Notes: generated by a model not told the origin, from the sequence alone. Shown: positions 37,101 to 54,328, counted from the stretch's first letter. The stretch is 64,000 bases of DNA from Chlorokybus atmophyticus (GCA_009103225.1 RHPI01002069.1:1400329-1464328), one strand, 5' to 3'. Translations and numbers: made by a program.

Positions 37101-39597
37101 TCCGCTCGAGGCAGGGTAAGTGCTCGGTCATCACTGAGTGCCTGCGCCAAGCCAATTTTTGCCTGAGTGTTGTTAACCCTGGCAGCAAGGATAGGGAATG
37201 CAGCTAAGCTGCGGGTTGTGTTTGGCCGCTTTCAGGAGCCAGACTGGGTGGCTGAAGCACTGCAACAGGTTGATGCCCAACAACAGTGTGACACGCGGTC
37301 CCTGTCCAATTCTGCACTGCATGGTGTTCACTGGACGCGCATCATTCTTGATGAGGTGCACTTTGCGACTTTGAAGGACTGTTGCAGTTCAGTTGTGCAA
37401 TCATGCATGCATGCTAACAGACTGGATATGAACCTTGTGCTCAGGCGCACTCCATCAAGGACAGGCGTTGCAGCACAGCAAAGGCGGTGTTTGCGCTGCG
37501 GTCTAACTACAAGTGGGCTTTGAGTGGGACGCCGCTGCAGAACAGAGTCGGCGAGCTGTACTCGCTGATCCGTTACCTGCGGATAGATCCGTATTCATAC
37601 TACTTCTGCAAGAAGTGCCCATGCAAGGCTTTGGACTACTCTTTCGGCAAGGATTGGCGCAAATGTGACCACTGTGGACACTCGCCTCTGCACCACTTCT
37701 GCTGGTGGAACAAGGTACGCTCACGTCAATGCAGCTATGTTGTGCATGAATGCTGACAAGATGCGTGAAAACTTGATGTGACAAGATTGTGGGTTGCAGC
37801 ACATCGCCAATCCAATCAAGAAGTGGGGTTATGTTGAGGGTGGAAAGACCGCCATGTTGACATTGAAGTACAAGGTTTTAGATCGCACCCTTCTCAGGCG
37901 GACAAAGGAGGAGTGCGCTGAAGACCTTGCCCTTCCACCGAGGACGGTAAGTAGATGCGTTACGAAGCATAGTCTCTGGCATCATATGCTGCTCATAATT
38001 GGTTGCCATTATTGTTGATTTGGGAGGTTTAGGGTTAACTCGCTCAGCCTGTGGCTTTACGGTTGTAGGCTGTCCTGCGCCGGGACACTTTTGATGAGAG
38101 GGAAGAGGACTTCTACCAAGCCTTGTACACGCAGTCCCAGTCGCAGTTCAACACCTACGTCAACGCCGGCACTGTCGTCAACAACTATGCGCACATCTTT
38201 GACCTCTTGATCCGGCTCCGCCAGGTGCCTTCTTCTGGACCAATTCGTAACAGTTTCATGCACACAGTACGTGCGACCGACCTTGCAGCTTACTGTGTTG
38301 CAGGCTGTCAACCATCCCTACTTGGTCATCTACTCTGCAACTGGCAAGTCGCCTACTGACTCGAGCGTTGACAACTATACAGATGTTGCAACTGAGACTC
38401 CCGACAGTTGCGGCCTTTGCCATGATGCACTCGAGGACCCAGTGGTAAGTGCTGCTCTGCCTGCCAGCTGAGCATACACAGTGGTGCCGGAAGCGTGTTG
38501 TGTTTCTCATTGCATATGTGTGTCAGGTCACTGCATGCAAGCACAGCTTCTGCCGTGCATGCATTCTGGAGTACGCTGCAGCTGCAGGGTCCGGCGCTGC
38601 TGCCAAGTGTCCGTCCTGCAGCAAGTCCCTCACGGTGGACCTCAATGGCAACGCAGCACCCGCACCAAAAGAGGCTTCTTCCGGCCGCTACCGGAAGTCC
38701 ATCCTCAGCCGTGTCGGTGACCTCTCACGCTTCCAAAGCAGCACCAAGATTGAGGCATTGGTAAGTGCCTCATGAGCAGCTTGGTATACATTCCAAGTCA
38801 GTTGTAGTCATGCTAACTGTACCACCTGCATGCAGCGAGAGGAAATTGTGCGCATGCGTGAGCGTGACGTAGCAGCCAAGGCCATTGTGTTCAGCCAGTT
38901 CACTTCCATGTTGGAGCTAATCCAGTATCGCCTAGAGAAGGTACTGGCTGGTTCTCCCCGCCTTGCAGGCAGCGGTAATTCCCATGCGCATGAAGGCGCT
39001 TATACTCGCTTGTTGACGTACTATAGTGCGGCATCAAGTGCGTCAAGCTGGACGGGAGCATGACCATGGAAGCTCGTGACAAGATGATTAACGCATTCAC
39101 ACATGACCCCTCAGTGACCATTTTCTTGATGAGTCTCAAGGCTGGTGGCGTCGCTCTCAACTTGACAGTGGCTTCTCAGGTACAAACCCCTTGCGTATGC
39201 GTGGTTACCCATATTGTTTGCTCGTCATTTGTGTGATGCATTCTCAGCTTCGTCATCTGCAGGTGTTTCTCATGGACCCTTGGTGGAATCCAGCTGTTGA
39301 GCAGCAAGCACAGGATCGCATCCATCGGCTTGGCCAGTACAAGCCGATTGTTGCAACCCGCTTTGTCATCAGCAACACCATTGAGGAGCGCATCCTCCGT
39401 CTTCAGGTGCATTCTGGCATTGGATTGCCGAGTTGTTGGTCAAAATGTGCCCAGCTTTAGTGTCTACGCGCACTTGCTAACATGTTGGGTGTGAACAGGA
39501 CAAGAAGCAGTTGGTGTTTGATGGAACGGTTGGTGGTTCTTCTGAGGCCCTTGGAAGATTGACAGAGGCCGATTTGCGGTTCCTTTTCTCCAATTAG
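34167..39597 (+). CDS. RAD16: RAD16-type SNF2 helicase/RING E3 ligase (global-genome nucleotide excision repair)
   Basis: RAD16 works with RAD7-type partners in damage recognition in silent chromatin. The amino-terminal exon (34167-34182) gives [15 protein letters not shown] and joins in phase to 34681 ([12 protein letters not shown]), followed by acidic and basic low-complexity exons. SNF2 motifs in order are LLPFQKEWLAW, ILADQMGMGKTIQAI (motif I), [33 protein letters not shown] split by an intron (37351-37443) and [19 protein letters not shown]. An inserted zinc module, [20 protein letters not shown], and a Lys/Gly-rich linker lie before DEAH, as in plant homologues. Next are [11 protein letters not shown] and [20 protein letters not shown]3HC4 RING runs from [13 protein letters not shown] through [13 protein letters not shown] to CPSCSKSL. 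The C-lobe has [33 protein letters not shown] and [20 protein letters not shown], with stop TAG at 39595-39597. An alternative start at 34666 would remove the first exon. Confidence 0.93.
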
Positions 39598-41124
39598 GTT
39601 GCTGGCGTCGCTCTAGCACGTTGTCATCTCGACAACGATTGCCTGTTTATGTTGTACATCACGGCTGTCAATCTGGCGCAGTGGATGCGCTGGTACATGA
39701 CGTGCCACAACAGTAGCAGCTTTGACGCATGTTAATGGTGCGACGATTCATAGTTTGCTCAGGATCTTTTGTACACTGTCATACCACTTGCTGTGTCAGT
39801 GCAACGCAGGCAAGCAGCACGTACGGTACTAATGGCAGCCCCGAGGTGCGTGGCAACTCTTGCCCTGCAACCGACTTATATAAGAGACAAAGGAGACCTT
39901 TTAACACGTGTTGAGATGTATTTGCGCAAAATGTACAATGCGCCCTGTGTTCATAACCACTGATGCATGTACCATGGATTGCTGCCCGAAAACATAGCCG
40001 GGGACTTCCATGCGACGCAGGTTGTGTCACAAACAACGTTGTCTTTGCCCAACGCGTGCGACATGGATCCTGTCGGTTCGGTTGACAACTTTACACTTAC
40101 TGTAAGACGCTTATTCAGCCGGAACGCCCCAGCAGCGATCGTGGGGTAAAACATTAACTCAGCAATGCCGTCGGTTTTGAGATGCGTGTCGACGACGACG
40201 ACTGCGCTTGTCGCTGTCGACGGGTAGCGACACGCTTACGTTTGTCGATGTCAATGTATGTTGGCGTAATGCCGGCCGTCGATGGCGACGAGGAATGATA
40301 GTCGTTGACCGCCAACGTTCACATGGCCGATGTGCATCGTCGACGTTGACAGGGTTGTCGCTGCGTTCTGGGAAGGGCCGACGACGGACTTTCCCGCCCT
40401 ACGTCTGCCGCCTGAGTGGCGGGTTGTACCCGACGCTGCAATTGATTGATTAATTTTGCAGAATGGAAGCCGCGCGTCGACGTTGACAAGCACGTGCACA
40501 ACCTAGCGGCCACAACCTACCAACCGCCACTGTGCTGGTTGAACGTTGATGAGCCTCGAAAGGTCATGGCTGCATTCGATCCTCTTACAGTACATGTTGC
40601 CAGCCTTCCGTGTCGCCTGGCGCGCAAAGTGACGAAAGCGGCAGAGGAATATTACGCCACCCGGTGCGGCACAATCCCCCCCCCCCATGTCGGCTGGCGC
40701 AGCAGGCATGTACGTAGCTGAGGCTCACGGCTACAGACGGTAGCCTACAGTAGTGCGCTGAGGTGGTGCGCATATAATTTCATAATGCGGCGGCGGGGCA
40801 TGCAACGGAGGCATCTCTTTGAAGCATCTCTCATCTCGCCCTCCTCTTTTCACACCCGCGACGCGGGTGTATAAATGGGCAAGCTTGCATGCATGCAACA
40901 GGCCAGAAGTCAGTCGCAGCCGCGGGTGCAAGCCGCTGTCTCGGGGTACGTACGATTTGGCTGTTGCGAGCCGCCTGCCTCTGCGGTTGTGTGCCTGCTC
41001 GTTGAGATGATGCTGCTGAGGCTGGCTGTGCACCTAGTTGTGCTCTTGCATGCATGCATGCATGTGCATGCATGCGTGGTCTGACCGGACGTGTGTTCGA
41101 CCAGTCCTCTTCTTGTCTGTCACC
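39598..41124. other. Intergenic region, CGAC-rich segment and promoter of 2H phosphoesterase
   Basis: The segment 40185-40400 is rich in GTCG/CGAC motifs. An open stretch at 40446-40721 (91 codons) has no family resemblance and I leave it unnamed. The 3' part has a palindrome and TATA box (40852-40876) and TGCATGCA repeats (41048-41072) ahead of the next gene. Confidence 0.5.
40852..40876 (+). promoter_or_regulatory. 19-bp perfect palindrome abutting a TATA box
   Basis: ACACCCGCG-A-CGCGGGTGT (40852-40870) is a perfect inverted repeat with 9-bp arms. Its last T begins TATAAAT (40870-40876). The TATA box is about 250 bp upstream of the 2H phosphoesterase ATG. The arrangement suggests a dimeric factor binding next to the core promoter (inference). 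Confidence 0.55.
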
Positions 41125-41971
41125 ATGGCTTTCTCCAAGGTGCTCATCGCCGTCGTTGCCCTCCTGGCCGTCTCCTCCGCCGTTGAGGCCCAGGTGACGT
41201 GGCATGCAGCGCATGGCATTGCAGCACTGCAGTGTGCTTGTGTGTTTGGGAGGGGGACTGACTTGATTGTGGTTGTGAGCAGACCATCATCGCCACCTAC
41301 AACATTGCCAAGACCGTGTACAACAAGGTCGCCAACGTCCCGGACCCCAAGGGCCAGGAGCTGCACAAGACCGTGTACTACCCCCCCGTGAAGGCGGTGT
41401 ACACCAAGCTGACCACCAACGGCCCCATCCCCAGCGGCTACGACCGCCCCACCCAGAACCGCGGCGAGGCCCACGTCACTGTCCTGCGCGACGTGGAGTT
41501 CGCACGCATCTCCCAGTACGTCTCCTTCAAGGACATCGTCACCCTCGGCAACAACAACAACATCCAGGGCGTCGCCTTCACCCTCGACTGCCTGGGCGGC
41601 GCGTGCCGCGTTGTCTCAGGCGTCAGGACATGCGCCTACTTCATCGTCCTCAAGACACCCAACACCGCACTCATCAACATCCGCAAGAAGGTCAGCAGCA
41701 TGCATGGGCTGTATGTGTGTGTATGTGTGTGTGTGTCTGTGTGTGTGTGCGTGTCTGCAAATATGCCCAGAATGCACTGTCTGACACTGCTCTGATGTGT
41801 TTACAGATCCAGAGCCTTGTCGTGAGCCGCGGTGGCAGCGCCGCCCTGTTCAACCCCACCACCTACTACCCCCACGTCACCGTTGGCTTCACCGTCCAGA
41901 ACCTCAACCCCGAGCAGGGTGTCATCAAGACCCGCGCCAAGACCTGCTTCGCCGAGCTCAACTTCGTTTGA
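41125..41971 (+). CDS. Secreted two-histidine (2H) phosphoesterase-like protein
   Basis: Exons are 41125-41193, 41283-41690 and 41807-41971, all phase 0, giving 213 residues. Residues 1-23 are a clear signal peptide (MAFSKVLIAVVALLAVSSAV, ending EAQ). The mature protein has two HxT motifs, GEAHVTVLRD (His codon 41472) and YPHVTVGFT (His codon 41873). These sit about 115 residues apart in the order typical of the 2H phosphoesterase superfamily, closest in feel to the 'Swiss army knife' RNA-repair-like branch. Four cysteines (DCLGGAC, TCAYF and a C-terminal TCF) suit an extracytoplasmic fold. Codon use is strongly biased to GCC, AAC, ATC, CTC and AAG, unlike its neighbours, which suggests high expression. 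The start has a CACCATGG context and an upstream TATA box. Substrate is unknown; cyclic phosphodiester cleavage is the family expectation. Confidence 0.75.
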
Positions 41972-42962
41972 GCCGGATGTCCAGGCAGCTGTGTCTGCGA
42001 GCTTATGACAAAAGGATCCGATTCGATGAGTTACTCCCCTTTCCCCCACCTCATCAGTTGATGGACAGTCCAATTGCATCTCCGTAGTTGTCTTGACATT
42101 TCTGACATTTTTGCCTTGACATTTTTGGATACTTGTACGTGGACTGGGTCAATTCTTCTTTGAGAACACCTTGTATGCTGCTTTCTCTCTGCGTGTCGTG
42201 ATCTTGTCTGGTGATTGTCAAGCTTGGTATGCTTGGTGTTGGTGAGTGAAACATACGGCTGAAAGTGAACAGATCTCTGTACATGTGTGCACATCAGTAT
42301 CGTATATATAAATCTCTGCACAGTACACAAAACCTTCATGGCTAGCGTGCACCCACGCACCACTCGCAGCCAAAGCTGCAAGGGACGGGGCTTGAAGAGG
42401 CATGAAGCTATGCGCACTTTTCATACTCTCAAAGACTGTAGCAAGACGTATTGCAGCATTCAACACTGTTCAAGCACCACACACTGGCGCCTTGTGTACA
42501 GGTAATGATGCATGCATGTTGACTAACGGGGCAAGGGCAATAGCGAAGCTAGCTTATTAGGTTATATAGGCAGCCCGGTGGTGTAACAAGTTGTTGGCTG
42601 GCATGTGGGACTGTGCTTGTGCTTGCGTATGTTAGAAGGCCGTGCAATGGTCAGTCACATGCACACCATTGCATATATTCTACACAACCACTATCATCCC
42701 ATGCACACATCGACTATGTGACTACATAGGCAGCACCGTAAGCGTGCAAAGAAAGTACACCAGCGTCATATTACACGTGCACAACTGCGCCGGGACCTTG
42801 GTACACAACAGGAGTGTACCTTGCAAACAACAAGCTTCATCTACAAACAATATTTGGATTCCGCAGCTCAACCTATATTACAGTGCAATTCTACAAGCCG
42901 TTTCAGCAGGTTCAACAGTAGACAAGCTGCCAATGACGTCACACAAGTCTGATGGCTTGCCT
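41972..42962. other. Convergent intergenic region
   Basis: 3' flank of the 2H phosphoesterase and of phosphate acetyltransferase. I see no gene, repeat or RNA. The first 150 bp are pyrimidine-rich, with TTTCTGACATTTTTGCC-type repeats of TGACATTTTTG near 42092-42130, probably the 3' UTR. Confidence 0.55.
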
Positions 42963-47790
<4,828 letters not shown>

Positions 47791-49214
47791 CGCATGGAAC
47801 GCAGCACGCCACATGTTGTTATGTCAAAGCAAGCTGTACTGCATGCGAGCATACAGAGTTCAGACTCAGCGTTCCACTTGACCCATTCAGCAGGTCAGTC
47901 GGTCACCAACAAGAACAAGTAGCTGACGCTTCTGCTCACAAACTAGAGGTAGGACACTTCAACTGTGCAAAGGCAATGCAGGTCATGAGTGCATAGACCG
48001 TTGCCATGGAGAAACCCAAAAATTCCCCTGTACGGGACGACGCAAAGCCATTATGATTGGTTATGCGTAGTGTGAATGCTATGTGTGTGGGCTAGGTTAG
48101 ATTCAGCTAGGCGTGGGCAAGGCGACCACTGCAGGGCGAGCACGACGCATGCAGCCTGCCATTGTGCAATGGACGTTGAGTTGGGAGACAGAGACATTCA
48201 GGATGCACGAAAGCAGTTGGAATTGCCAAGCCACATTTTGCATAAAGCCAACCAAGCCCTGACTGTGGCTTGTCCATGTGTGCCAAGGGAAGGGGGAACC
48301 TCCCAACACTGCATGTGCCTTCCAGCATTGTGTCAATTCTGCACACCACGGCTGCTCGTTCCCAACACACCGCGTTGCTTGCTGCTTTTATGCATTATAA
48401 TTATATTTACCAAGGCTACGCTGGTGCTGTCAAACACGCCAAGCAATGCTGGAGTCTTGGTCACTTTTGGTAGAGTGACAGCACATCACGCGCGGCTTCA
48501 CCTTGCTGGTAAGCGAGCTGTGCTTGAGCGCGAGGGTTTCAATGCGAGGGAAAGCGGCAGCGCTACGCAGGGGAAGCCCGTCGCTGTTGCACTAGCTTTC
48601 CTCTGCCGCCTGCCGCCACCGCCGCCGCCGCCGGAGCAGGCATCTATATGCATGCCGTTATTGGCTGAAGCAGCTGCTAGCATGCACCCGAGTTTGTTGC
48701 GAGTGTCGGGTCCGTTTCTAGGTGCCCGCCACACCAGCTCAGCACGCAGAAAGCAGATCATTGCTTGATCTGTAATCCACGTGGCATGACCACATCAATG
48801 TTGTTCGCGTGCAACGCTACTGCGAACAGAAGGTGGAACAAACGAGCCATGCTCTTGGTACACTCGGAACACAACTATACTGCAGGCATTATGTTGAACT
48901 CACGTTGTTACACTCAACAGACCAACTGCCAGCCTGATGTCTGATGCTACTGATTGGCCCTATATATGCGGCCTAGTCTGCTGAGGTTTGATCATGCAAC
49001 AAGTTTGGATAGACATGCACACAAATGTGACCAACTACTTAGACTGCGCGTCTAGAAACAGGTTCACAACTCACAAAACAACATACAATGAATATAAAAC
49101 ATCAATAGCTACCGAGATAAGCAGCCTACCCATTGGGGACTAGATTGCCGTATCCATATGTGCACTCTAAGCATGCAGTCAACACACATTCACCAGCTTT
49201 ACATCTAACCCTCC
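47791..49214. other. Intergenic region
   Basis: No gene recognised between PTA (5' side) and the PPR gene (3' side). A GCCGCC trinucleotide run lies at 48608-48632. Long open stretches at 48076-48768 on both strands arise from GC-rich sequence and show no domain pattern. Confidence 0.5.
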
Positions 49215-52200
49215 CTAGCACATACTCAGCAATCTAGGCAGAATCAAAGCTGCTCCTGCTAGGCCGGCGATCGCACTGTATCGCAGCATGGCCCTTTGGA
49301 TGGCACGCTGTCGTATGAACGCGGTCTTGCGGTGCTCAGCGTAGTCACACAGGGACGACTGCGGCACCAATATCAATCCCTTGTTGTCCTCGTGCAGGTG
49401 GTACCGCAGCTGGAGGTCCGTCAGCAGCTGCTGCACCGACCACCGCACTGCTATCAATTGCTCCGCGCGAGTCTGGTCCCAACCTGCAACAGCAAAGTGT
49501 TAATCTGCTGGTGTTTTGAGGAGGTTCTCACACCAAATGAAGCACGTATATATTGCGCATACTAGTCTACAATGCACCAACTGCAAAGTATAGGTAACCA
49601 GTAATGCTGCATTGCTCCACGCATGTGTACACACGCAATTGAGCATACTCAGCGTGGAAGCCTCCAGCACCGCACACTGAAGCTGTGCAAGATCACCAAA
49701 CACACCTATGTCGATAGTTAGGCCAGGAGCTTCGACGCGTGTGGTGGGCCTGAGTGCTTGGTCATTTTGCGTGAGCCAGTCAATGCGCTCCAACACCGCT
49801 AACCTGCTCTCATCGCTACTCGTATCATGTAGTTCCAGCAACAGAGCATCACTTGTACCCCCGAGGTCAGTGGCAGCTGTGCTGCTCTGTGCAAGCATGG
49901 ATGAAGCTACTCGCTCCATCACATCACCATGCGCCTGAGTTACTTGATTGAGCTCGACGTCACCGGTGGCGCTGTCGGTGCGAGCAGATGCTGCGGTGGT
50001 TGCAGGCTCTTGCGTGCTGCTACTGGCACGCACGTCTTCAAGCACCGCCATCGCCATCGCGGGTGTCAGGTTAAACGCGCGAACTATGGCACGGTGGAGG
50101 CCCTGCGCAATGCAGACAACACAATGAAACTGCATTGCAGCAAGGCAGCCCGCGTCCCACATGCATGCGAAGCAGAGTAGCTTTGAGCCAAGTCTCAAGC
50201 GATGGTGTCCATAGTCTCAGGCATTAGCGAGACAAGGCGTACCGGGTGGGATGGTATCTGATCCTCCTTCAGGGCTTGCAACAGCTCTTGTGCGTATCTC
50301 TGGTCTACGCTTCCCTCGCAAGCATGAAAGAAGTTGGTATATATACGCGAATCGGGCTTGAAACCTGCAGTAGAAACGCCAGTATGCATCAATTGCATGG
50401 CTGGCCATGATGCAGTCAGGACGATGAAGAAAACAGTGGTAACTGCTTTTCACGCTTATATCCTGGTGGGGCTCACCGTCTTGTCGCATTCTTTCTCGTA
50501 TGTGCTTGACAGTATCAATTCGGCGAGCCATTGCGGCAGCTGCACGTGATCAGAAGGTTAGCACGCGGGCTTGTTTACCGAGCCACTGTCTCATGACAAG
50601 CACTGATGCAGCGAGGCCCTGGGAAATAGGCATACCATGGCTCAGAATCTTGTAGGCATGTAGTGTAGGTTCAAAGCCATCCCTGATCTTCGCAACAAGC
50701 AATGCATGCAACTGGTCAGTGCCTGTGTTCAACATCAAAAAGTGCGCTGAACACATGACCAATCAGGCAACTGATGCTCACCATGTGGTCTGCCACTCTG
50801 AATGCGTCATCAACCATGCCGAAATGCGCAAATGTATCCATGAAGGAGAAATAGGATCGTGAACTGGGTACAATCCCAGACTGAAGCATCGCGTCAAATA
50901 GCTCTCTAGCGCGCTGCTTGTCCCCGCTTCTCGAGCACACATGCACTAGTGCGCTGCGCGACCAAAAACAGTGAGTTACTCCGTTCAGCGGGTCATACAG
51001 AAGGCATCGCTTACGAGTAGGTAACGCAGTTGGGATAGCAACCCGCAGCAGGCATACTCCTGTCACACAGCACACAAGGCAGCACTGAGTCAAGGTTGCA
51101 AACAGCAAACAGGTTGTAAGGCACAGCAGACAGGTGAACATACTCCTCACCTGTACACCTCAAATGCTATCTGAGCAAACTCATTAGTGAATGCTAGAGC
51201 CCTGGCGCACATGCCGATGACAGCAGTGTGCAACCACATGCTGCGCTGGATCCGGTAGGAACCAACTGGCGGAGCAGACATCGCCTTGTAGCGTTTCAGC
51301 AACTCATATGACTGCAGAATCTCGTCCCTGGTTTTGTTGTACTTGGTCCGTCCTTGCACGTTGCCCGACACTAGTCGCCTAAACTCGCCTAAAGTCTGCC
51401 AAGAGGTATGACAGCAGGCGTCACCACAGTACGACAAGATGAGAACAAGCATGTCACCTCACATGAACAGCTACTCGAACAACAGAATAACATGTTAGCA
51501 TTGAAAACTACCTGCAGCAAGGAGCATTGCTCTGGCATCACTCTCAAAACAAACTGTGCGACTCACAGCCAGCATACCTGCTTAAGCTCCCGCAGTTGCT
51601 CCGCTGTGAGCAGTGGACTTGAGTGCACTTCCACGGCTGTTGAAAAGCGGGCGCGATGCGCTGGCGCAGCAAGCATGCACCAAGCAGCGTACGTCGCATT
51701 AGATCCCAAAACTCAAGTAGCTAAAAAGCAAGTACATATATCTTATACGTAGTCATATCAATCTATTACTAATAGACAGTCAACACATCAGCAAACACAA
51801 TGCACAGGCCTAGGCGAAGCACTTGGTGTAGAAGGCAAAGCAGGTTGGTCCGCTCAATGGTGAACGGCTTACAACTGTTTGTAGACGTGGAGGCAGGGGG
51901 GTTGCGACCAGTGTGGTTTGTGAGTGGCTCCCTGCCACCGCTTGTGTCTGCAGAAGAAGAACAAGAAGGAGAGTTGTTGTCGGCATCAAATCGTGGCAAA
52001 CTGTAGGAAGCGTCGCTGCCTGAGGAGAGCTGCTGTAACCTCCAGATCATCTTGCGCTTCCTATCTGCTACGAGTTGCAGCCTCAATTGCTTACTACTTT
52101 CATCTACACCATTTACACCAGCAGCCACGCCACCGCCCTGCTTCAGCTGCCTCTGCAGCGTGTCAATAAACGCCTTGTAGTCCAACGGGGCGGCGGCGGA

Positions 52201-52326
52201 CGAAAGTGAGCTGGTGCTTGGAGCATCACCAGCACATGCGGCAGGCAGCAACGAGCTCCTCCACCTCTCCCCCTTGCTCCCCTTCGCCGAACCACGCAGC
52301 GCCTCCGCCGCCGCTCGCCTCAGCAT
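49215..52326 (-). CDS. Pentatricopeptide repeat (PPR) protein, organellar
   Basis: PPR proteins bind organellar RNA in a modular way. The preferred start at 52326 opens MLRRAAAEALRGSAKGSKGE, a basic amphipathic presequence; another Met lies at 52350. A linker region includes FIDTLQRQLKQGGG and ADRKRKMIWRLQQL. Then come helical exons: FRRLVSGNVQGRTKYNKTRD, the clear PPR motif GDKQRARELFDAMLQSGIVP, SYFSFMDTFAHFGMVDDAF, LLVAKIRDGFEPTLHAYKIL and FKPDSRIYTNFFHACEG. A low-complexity Ser/Thr/Ala-rich part follows (about 49920-50050). The C-terminal exon (49215-49484) reads AMLRYSAIAGLAGAALILP and ends RLLSMC, a hydrophobic tail unusual for PPR proteins. Only a few PPR units are convincing. Target RNA and organelle are not readable from sequence. 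It is divergent from the ankyrin gene, about 120 bp away. Confidence 0.7.
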
Positions 52327-52447
52327 GCTGCCACGTAGGCCACTGCACACGCAAGCCGTTTAACTGCAGTCAAGACCAGGTCGCTGTTTCTCACTAACTG
52401 ACTGCGGCTAGTTAACCGCTCTACCAGGCCACAACGACCAGGCCGAA
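52327..52447. promoter_or_regulatory. Shared divergent promoter region, PPR / ankyrin genes
   Basis: About 120 bp separate the PPR start (52326) and the ankyrin start (52448). No TATA box is visible. The two genes probably share one bidirectional promoter. Confidence 0.5.
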
Positions 52448-53785
52448 ATGATGGGCGGCCCGGCGGAGCAGAGCAGCGACCTGTACAACTACGCCCGCGC
52501 TTCCGCCAAGCGTGTGGACGAGGACGTCTTGCAGGCGGCGGGCGTGACCTTTGGCCCGGCCTCAGCCGCCGCCCGCAAGGTGCGGCATGTTGTCGTGGTT
52601 GTTGGTGGTGGTGGTATTGTCGTGGTTGTTATTGTTGGCATGCAGCAGCTGTGAGTCTTTTCTTGTCAAAGGGTGACGCCTGTGAGCTGGAGAGGGTGTT
52701 GGATGCCGACGCCTCAGCCGCCGAGGAGGAGAGCAGCCCCGACGGCTACAGGCCTCTGCATTGGGCGGCATGCTTCGGCGCCACGGACTGCGTCCGCGTG
52801 CTGCTGGCAAGGGGCGCCCAACCTAACTGGCAAGCACAGCACGCATTGTTGACTGTAACGAGCATGCATAAGACCAGTGCGTTTGAGCATGCACATGCAT
52901 TATCGTGTGCGCACAGATGTGCACGAGCACCCTTGTGTGTCAGTAGTGGCAACTTGCTCCAATTTATGCGTGCCATGCATAACTGTCCAGCTTAGTCATG
53001 TGTAATCAGCCGGACAAGCGAAGGTTGGAGTCCCTTAGGCTTGGCTGCCGGGAAAGGCTTCCCAGAGTGTTTGCGGCTGCTGGCTGCTGCAGGTGTGCAC
53101 ACGCATGCACGGAATGTAAGACAGATATAACATACGATTGCATGTACTTGCACGGCACTTGCACAGTGGGCGTTAAGCCATCCGCCTACAGTCCAGTTTA
53201 GTGCCTGCACATTGCGCGACAGTCAGGTGCTAGCACAACCGCTGCGGACGAGCGAGGCTGGACACCAGTGCATCGCGCGACCTGGAATGGTCATGTTGCA
53301 TGCTTGAAGTTGCTGCTTGAAGAGTACAAGGCGCCAGTGCACCTAACCACACGCCAGGTTCTCCAGTGCTTCATAAACGCATTCGACCTTGCATGTTGTG
53401 AGTAGAACACATTACAAATATATGCCTCGTTAGGGATGGCAAGCATTGCATCAAGCTGCACGCTTCGGCCTGGTGGAGTGCGCACGGTTGTTGCTTCAGC
53501 ACAAGGCTGACGTCGATGCAAAGGCTTCTGGCCGCCATGGAGTAAACTGGACGCCACTGCATGTTGCAGCAAACAACGGACACACTGAGGTCAGTATTGT
53601 CGTGTTGTGATATAAGCTGTACAACTGTTGTGACATTCCTTTGCTGTTTGCAGATGTGTAGACTGCTTTTGCAATCTGGAGCTGCACCGGAAGCACTGAC
53701 TAGCGATGGACAGACCGCATTGCAAAGGGCACAAGGCAACATGCACAACACCTGTATGATATTGCTGCAGACTTGCACACATTAG
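52448..53785 (+). CDS. Ankyrin-repeat protein
   Basis: A short leader, MMGGPAEQSSDLYNYARASA, precedes ankyrin repeats encoded exon by exon. Recognisable units are DGYRPLHWAACFGATDCVRV, GKGFPECLRLLAAAG, DERGWTPVHRATWNGHVACL, GWQALHQAARFGLVECARLL, GVNWTPLHVAANNGHTEMCR and DGQTALQRAQGNMHNTC. That is about six repeats and no other domain. Ankyrin stacks mediate protein binding, and partners cannot be inferred. Approximate exons are 52448-52579, 52674-52833, 53037-53092, 53231-53356, 53437-53590 and 53654-53785; small boundary errors are likely. The 3' end lies in a 164-bp tandem duplication, so part of the last exon is repeated downstream. Confidence 0.75.
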
Positions 53786-53995
53786 ACGGTCGTGCTTGAG
53801 CAACTACCATCAATCCATGGGCATGCTTTGGTTTGCAATCTGGAGCTGCACCGGAAGCACTGACTGGCGATGGACAGATTGCATTGCAAAGGGCACAAGG
53901 CAACATGCACAACTACTGTATGAAATTGCTGCAGACTTGCACACATTGAACGGTTGTGCTTAGGCAACTACCATCAACCCATGGGCATGCTTTGG
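53668..53995. repeat. 164-bp tandem duplication covering the last ankyrin exon and its 3' flank
   Basis: Copy 1 (53668-53831) holds the last 118 coding bases of the ankyrin gene plus 3' flank. Copy 2 (53832-53995) repeats it with about ten differences and keeps an open frame ending HTLNGCA-type sequence after the equivalent LLQTCTH stop region. Both begin TTTGCAATCTGGAGCTGCAC. Confidence 0.9.
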
Positions 53996-54328
53996 TTTGC
54001 TTGCAACATGGTGTCAAATCGAAGAACACTGATTGATGTTCCACTCAACACCAGTTAGTCGCCAGTGTGCCATTCGCATAGCAGGCAAACAACAACGAAT
54101 GGCAATAAAGAACTTACCATGCTTGTGGCATGCACAGAACATTGCATAAAGTCGCTACTTGAAACCTATCTCACCCTGCGTCACGGTACTGTGTAGTTCA
54201 GGGCGAGTAGAAACACCACACAAAGCTAATCACTAATATAGGCCTGCCATTTCATCAGGCTTACGTGCATGGATTACCGTATCTGTGCAATGTACATGAA
54301 ACAATTGTCCTGGAGAAAGGCAGCATGT
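53996..54328. other. Convergent 3' flanks
   Basis: Between the ankyrin duplication and the end of the OEP21-like gene I see no gene or repeat. Confidence 0.6.

Noticed and set aside
48076-48768. 230-codon plus frame
   Set aside because: Composition-driven, with no domain pattern; a competing frame of similar quality exists on the other strand.
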